Positions 61,440 through 64,000 of a DNA stretch of 64,000 nucleotides are shown one piece after another. Below the pieces are notes generated by a model. The model did not search any database, was not told the origin of the DNA, and worked only from the letters and a program-made list of their open reading frames with translations. Location of the stretch: contig JAKSZT010040523.1 in assembly GCA_026826555.1 (NCBI GenBank), positions 260,029 through 324,028 on the forward strand. The letters are read 5' to 3'. The stretch's first letter is position 1. Each line of letters opens with the position of its first letter. This DNA comes from Tolypeutes matacus. Taxonomy: Eukaryota > Chordata > Mammalia > Cingulata > Chlamyphoridae. A program made the translations under genes and the position numbers.

Positions 61440-64000
61440 CAGATCACATACAAGGGATGCCCAGTAAGAATTAGCACAGATTTCTCTTCAGAAACCATGG
61501 AGTCAAGAAGACAGTGGTATGATACAATTAGGAAACTGAAAGAGAAAAACTGCCAGCCGAGAATTCTTTATCCAGCAAAATTGTTCTTCAAATAGGAAGG
61601 CGAGTATAAAATATTCACAAACAAACAGAAACTAAGAGAGTTTGCAAAAAGAATCCATCTTTGCAGGAAATATTAAAGGAAACCTTAGAACCTGAAAGAA
61701 AAGACAGGAGAGACAGGCTTGGAGGAGAGTATAGAAGAAAGAATAGCAGAAAGGACAACCAAAAGAGTAAAAAGACAAACAAAAATATATGACATATGAA
61801 AACCAAAGAACAAAATGGTGGAAGTATAGTGCATTTACAGTAATATCAGTGAATGAGAATGGATTAAACTCCCCAATCAAAAGATACAGGGTGAAAGAAT
61901 GGATAAAAATACATGAGCCATCCATATGCTACTTATAAGAAACTCACCTTAGACCCAGGGATACAAAATGGCTGAAAGTGAAAGGCTGGGAAAAGTACAC
62001 AAATAGTAACCACAAAAGAGTAGGGGTAGCTATACTAATATCGGACAAAACAGACTTTAAGTGCAAAAAAGTTATAAGAGATACAGAAGGCTATTATACA
62101 TTAATAAAAGGGAAATCCACCAGGAAGATATAATAGTCATAAACATCTATGCACCTAACCAGGGTACCCCAAAATACATGAGATAAACTCTGGCAAAACT
62201 GAAGGGAGAAATAGATATCACTAGAGTAATAGTTGGAAACTTCAACACCCCACTCACATCATTAGATAGAATAACTAGACAGAAGATCAACAGGGAAGCA
62301 GAGAACTTGAACAATATGATAAACGAGTTAGACCTAACAGACATATACAGAACACTGCATCCAAACTCAGCAGGTTATACATTCTTCTCAAGTGTCCATG
62401 GATCTTTCTCCAGGATAGACCACATGTTAGGGCACAATACAGTTCTCAATAAATATAAAAAGACTGAAATTATATAGAGCACCTTCTCAGATCATAATGG
62501 AATGAAACCAGAAATCAATAATAGACAAAAAAAATAAAATAAAATAAATTCGCATATGTGTGGAGACTGAACAACGCACTCAAATAATCAGTGGATCAAA
62601 GAAGAAATTGCAAGTGAAATCAGTAAATATATCGAGACAAATGAAAACGAGAATACAACTTATCGAAACTTATGGAATACAGTGAAAGCAGTCTAAAGAG
62701 GGAAATTTATAGCCCTAAATGACTATAGTAAAATGAAGTAAGAGTTAAACTCAAAGATTTAACTGAACAACTAGAGAAACTAGAAAAAGAACAGCAAACC
62801 AATCCCAAAGCAAACAGAAGGAAAGAAAAAATAAAGATTGGAGCAGAAATAAATGAAATTGAGAACAACAACAAAAACAACAACAACAAAAAAAAAAAAA
62901 ATAGAGAAAATCAGCAAAACCAAAAGCTGGTTCTTTGAGAAGTTCAATAAACTCGACAAACCCCTAGCTAGACTAACAAAGAAAAAAAAAGAGAAGATGC
63001 AAATAAATACAATCAAATGAAAGGGGGGAAGTTACAACTGACTCCACAGAAATAAAAAGAATCATAAATGGATACTATGAGAAACTGTATGCCAACAAAC
63101 TAGACAACCTAGATGAAATGGACAAATTTCTAGAAATACACAAACAACCTACTGGTGCTAAAAGAAATACAAGAACTTAACAAGCCATTTAAAGAGATTG
63201 AATCCATCATCAAAACTCTCCCAGCAAACAAAAGTCCAGGACCAGATGGCTTCACACGTGAATTCTACTAGGCATTTCAAAAAGAATTAACACCAATACT
63301 GTTTAAACTCTTCCAAAAAATTGAAGAGGAGGGAAAAATATCCAACACATTTTATGAAGCCAACATCACCCTAATACCAAAGCCAGATAAAGATACTACA
63401 AGAAAAGAAAATTACAGACCAATCTCTCTAATAAACATAGATGCAAAAATCCTCAACAAAATACTTGCAAATCAAATCCAACAGCATATCAAAAGACTTA
63501 AACAGCACGACCAAGTGGGATTTATTTCTGGTATGCAAGGCTGGTTCAACATAAGAAAATCAATCAACATAATACACCACATTAACAAATTCAAGGGGAA
63601 AAAAATCACATGATCATCTCAATTGATGCAAAAAGGGCATTCAACAAAATCCAGCATCCTTTTTTTGATAAAAGCACTTCAAAAGATAGGAATAGAAGGA
63701 AAATTCCTCAATATGATAAAACGGATATATGAAAAACCCACAGTCAACATCGTACTCAATGGGGAAAGGTTGAAAGCTTTCCCTCTAAGATCCAGAACAA
63801 GACAAGGATGCCCACTGTCACCATTGTTATTCAATATTGTACTAGAAGTTCTAGCTAGAGCAATTAGACAGGGGAAAAAAATAGGAAAAGAGGAAGTAAA
63901 ACTCTCACTATTTGCAGATGACATGATCCTGTATTTAGAAAATTCTGAAGTATCCACAACAAAGTTACTTGAGCTAATGAGTTCAGCAAAGTCACAGGAT
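61440..64000 (+). mobile_element. LINE-1, 5'-truncated, continuing past the window
   Basis: Begins with the segment downstream of ORF1 also found in the HAL1-like elements (ccgagaattctttatccagc), then passes into ORF2 at about 61815. It lies on the plus strand, antisense to GRM7. The right end is outside the window. Confidence 0.9.
61815..64000 (+). pseudogene. L1 ORF2 pseudogene (endonuclease and reverse transcriptase), partial
   Basis: ORF2p nicks target DNA and reverse-transcribes L1 RNA. The apurinic-endonuclease-like domain is read from about 61850 to 62500 in broken frames (segments such as 'gtagctatactaatatcgga' and 'ttctccaggatagaccacat'). The reverse-transcriptase domain follows from about 63190 with NKPFKEIESIIKTLPANKSP, then [25 protein letters not shown] and [13 protein letters not shown]. 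The catalytic box [10 protein letters not shown] lies at about 63910-63940. Frameshifts and in-frame stops (for example 62475 and 63269) show it is dead. The rest is beyond the edge. Confidence 0.9.

Noticed and set aside
62707..63957. Phe/Ser-rich minus-strand open frames near the right end
   Set aside because: They are the antisense of L1 ORF2 sequence rich in A.

Overview
The window is nuclear DNA of a placental mammal. The many tRNA-Ala-derived short interspersed elements of DAS type (about a dozen) point to a xenarthran, most likely an armadillo close to Dasypus novemcinctus; a sloth or anteater cannot be excluded without a search. There is no prokaryotic gene structure, operon or CRISPR array.

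The host gene is GRM7 (metabotropic glutamate receptor 7), read on the minus strand. Two coding exons are visible: 57431-57571 (141 bp) and 3356-3556 (201 bp). Both have good splice sites and matching phases. The exons are consecutive and encode neighbouring parts of the extracellular glutamate-binding domain, so nearly everything else is intron: about 54 kb between them, 3.4 kb downstream and 6.4 kb upstream.

The introns are packed with mobile elements, mostly nested. From left to right: old antisense L1 pieces with MIR and L2 (0-7 kb); a HAL1-like half-L1 (7.6-10.4 kb); a processed KRAB-type zinc-finger pseudogene with a perfect 14-bp target duplication (11.5-14.4 kb); a MIR split by a DAS SINE and an inverted partner SINE (15-16 kb); a complete Tigger1 DNA transposon (18.0-20.3 kb); a second HAL1-like element (22.5-25.1 kb); mixed L2, L1, DAS and MIR (25-36 kb); two related solo LTRs, each splitting a MIR (32.7 and 36.8 kb), the second lying between two diverged direct repeats; a third HAL1-like element broken by a solo LTR (38.6-41.0 kb); a sister solo LTR (43.4 kb); an 8-kb endogenous gammaretrovirus-like provirus with both LTRs (45.99-53.95 kb); and an L1 running off the right edge with endonuclease and reverse-transcriptase coding (61.4-64 kb).

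Only GRM7 looks functional. The proviral gag, pro, pol and env, the Tigger1 transposase, the HAL1/L1 open frames and the zinc-finger copy all carry frameshifts or stops. The large coding elements (provirus, three HAL1-like elements, Tigger1 and the terminal L1) all lie on the plus strand, antisense to GRM7, as expected if sense insertions with strong poly(A) signals are selected against. I found no convincing new biological system. The best leads are the tRNA-Phe-type provirus, the paired young-looking LTR family, the HAL1/L1 relationship, the zinc-finger retrocopy and an unexplained direct repeat at 36.5 and 37.7 kb. All family names come from recognition by eye, without a database search.
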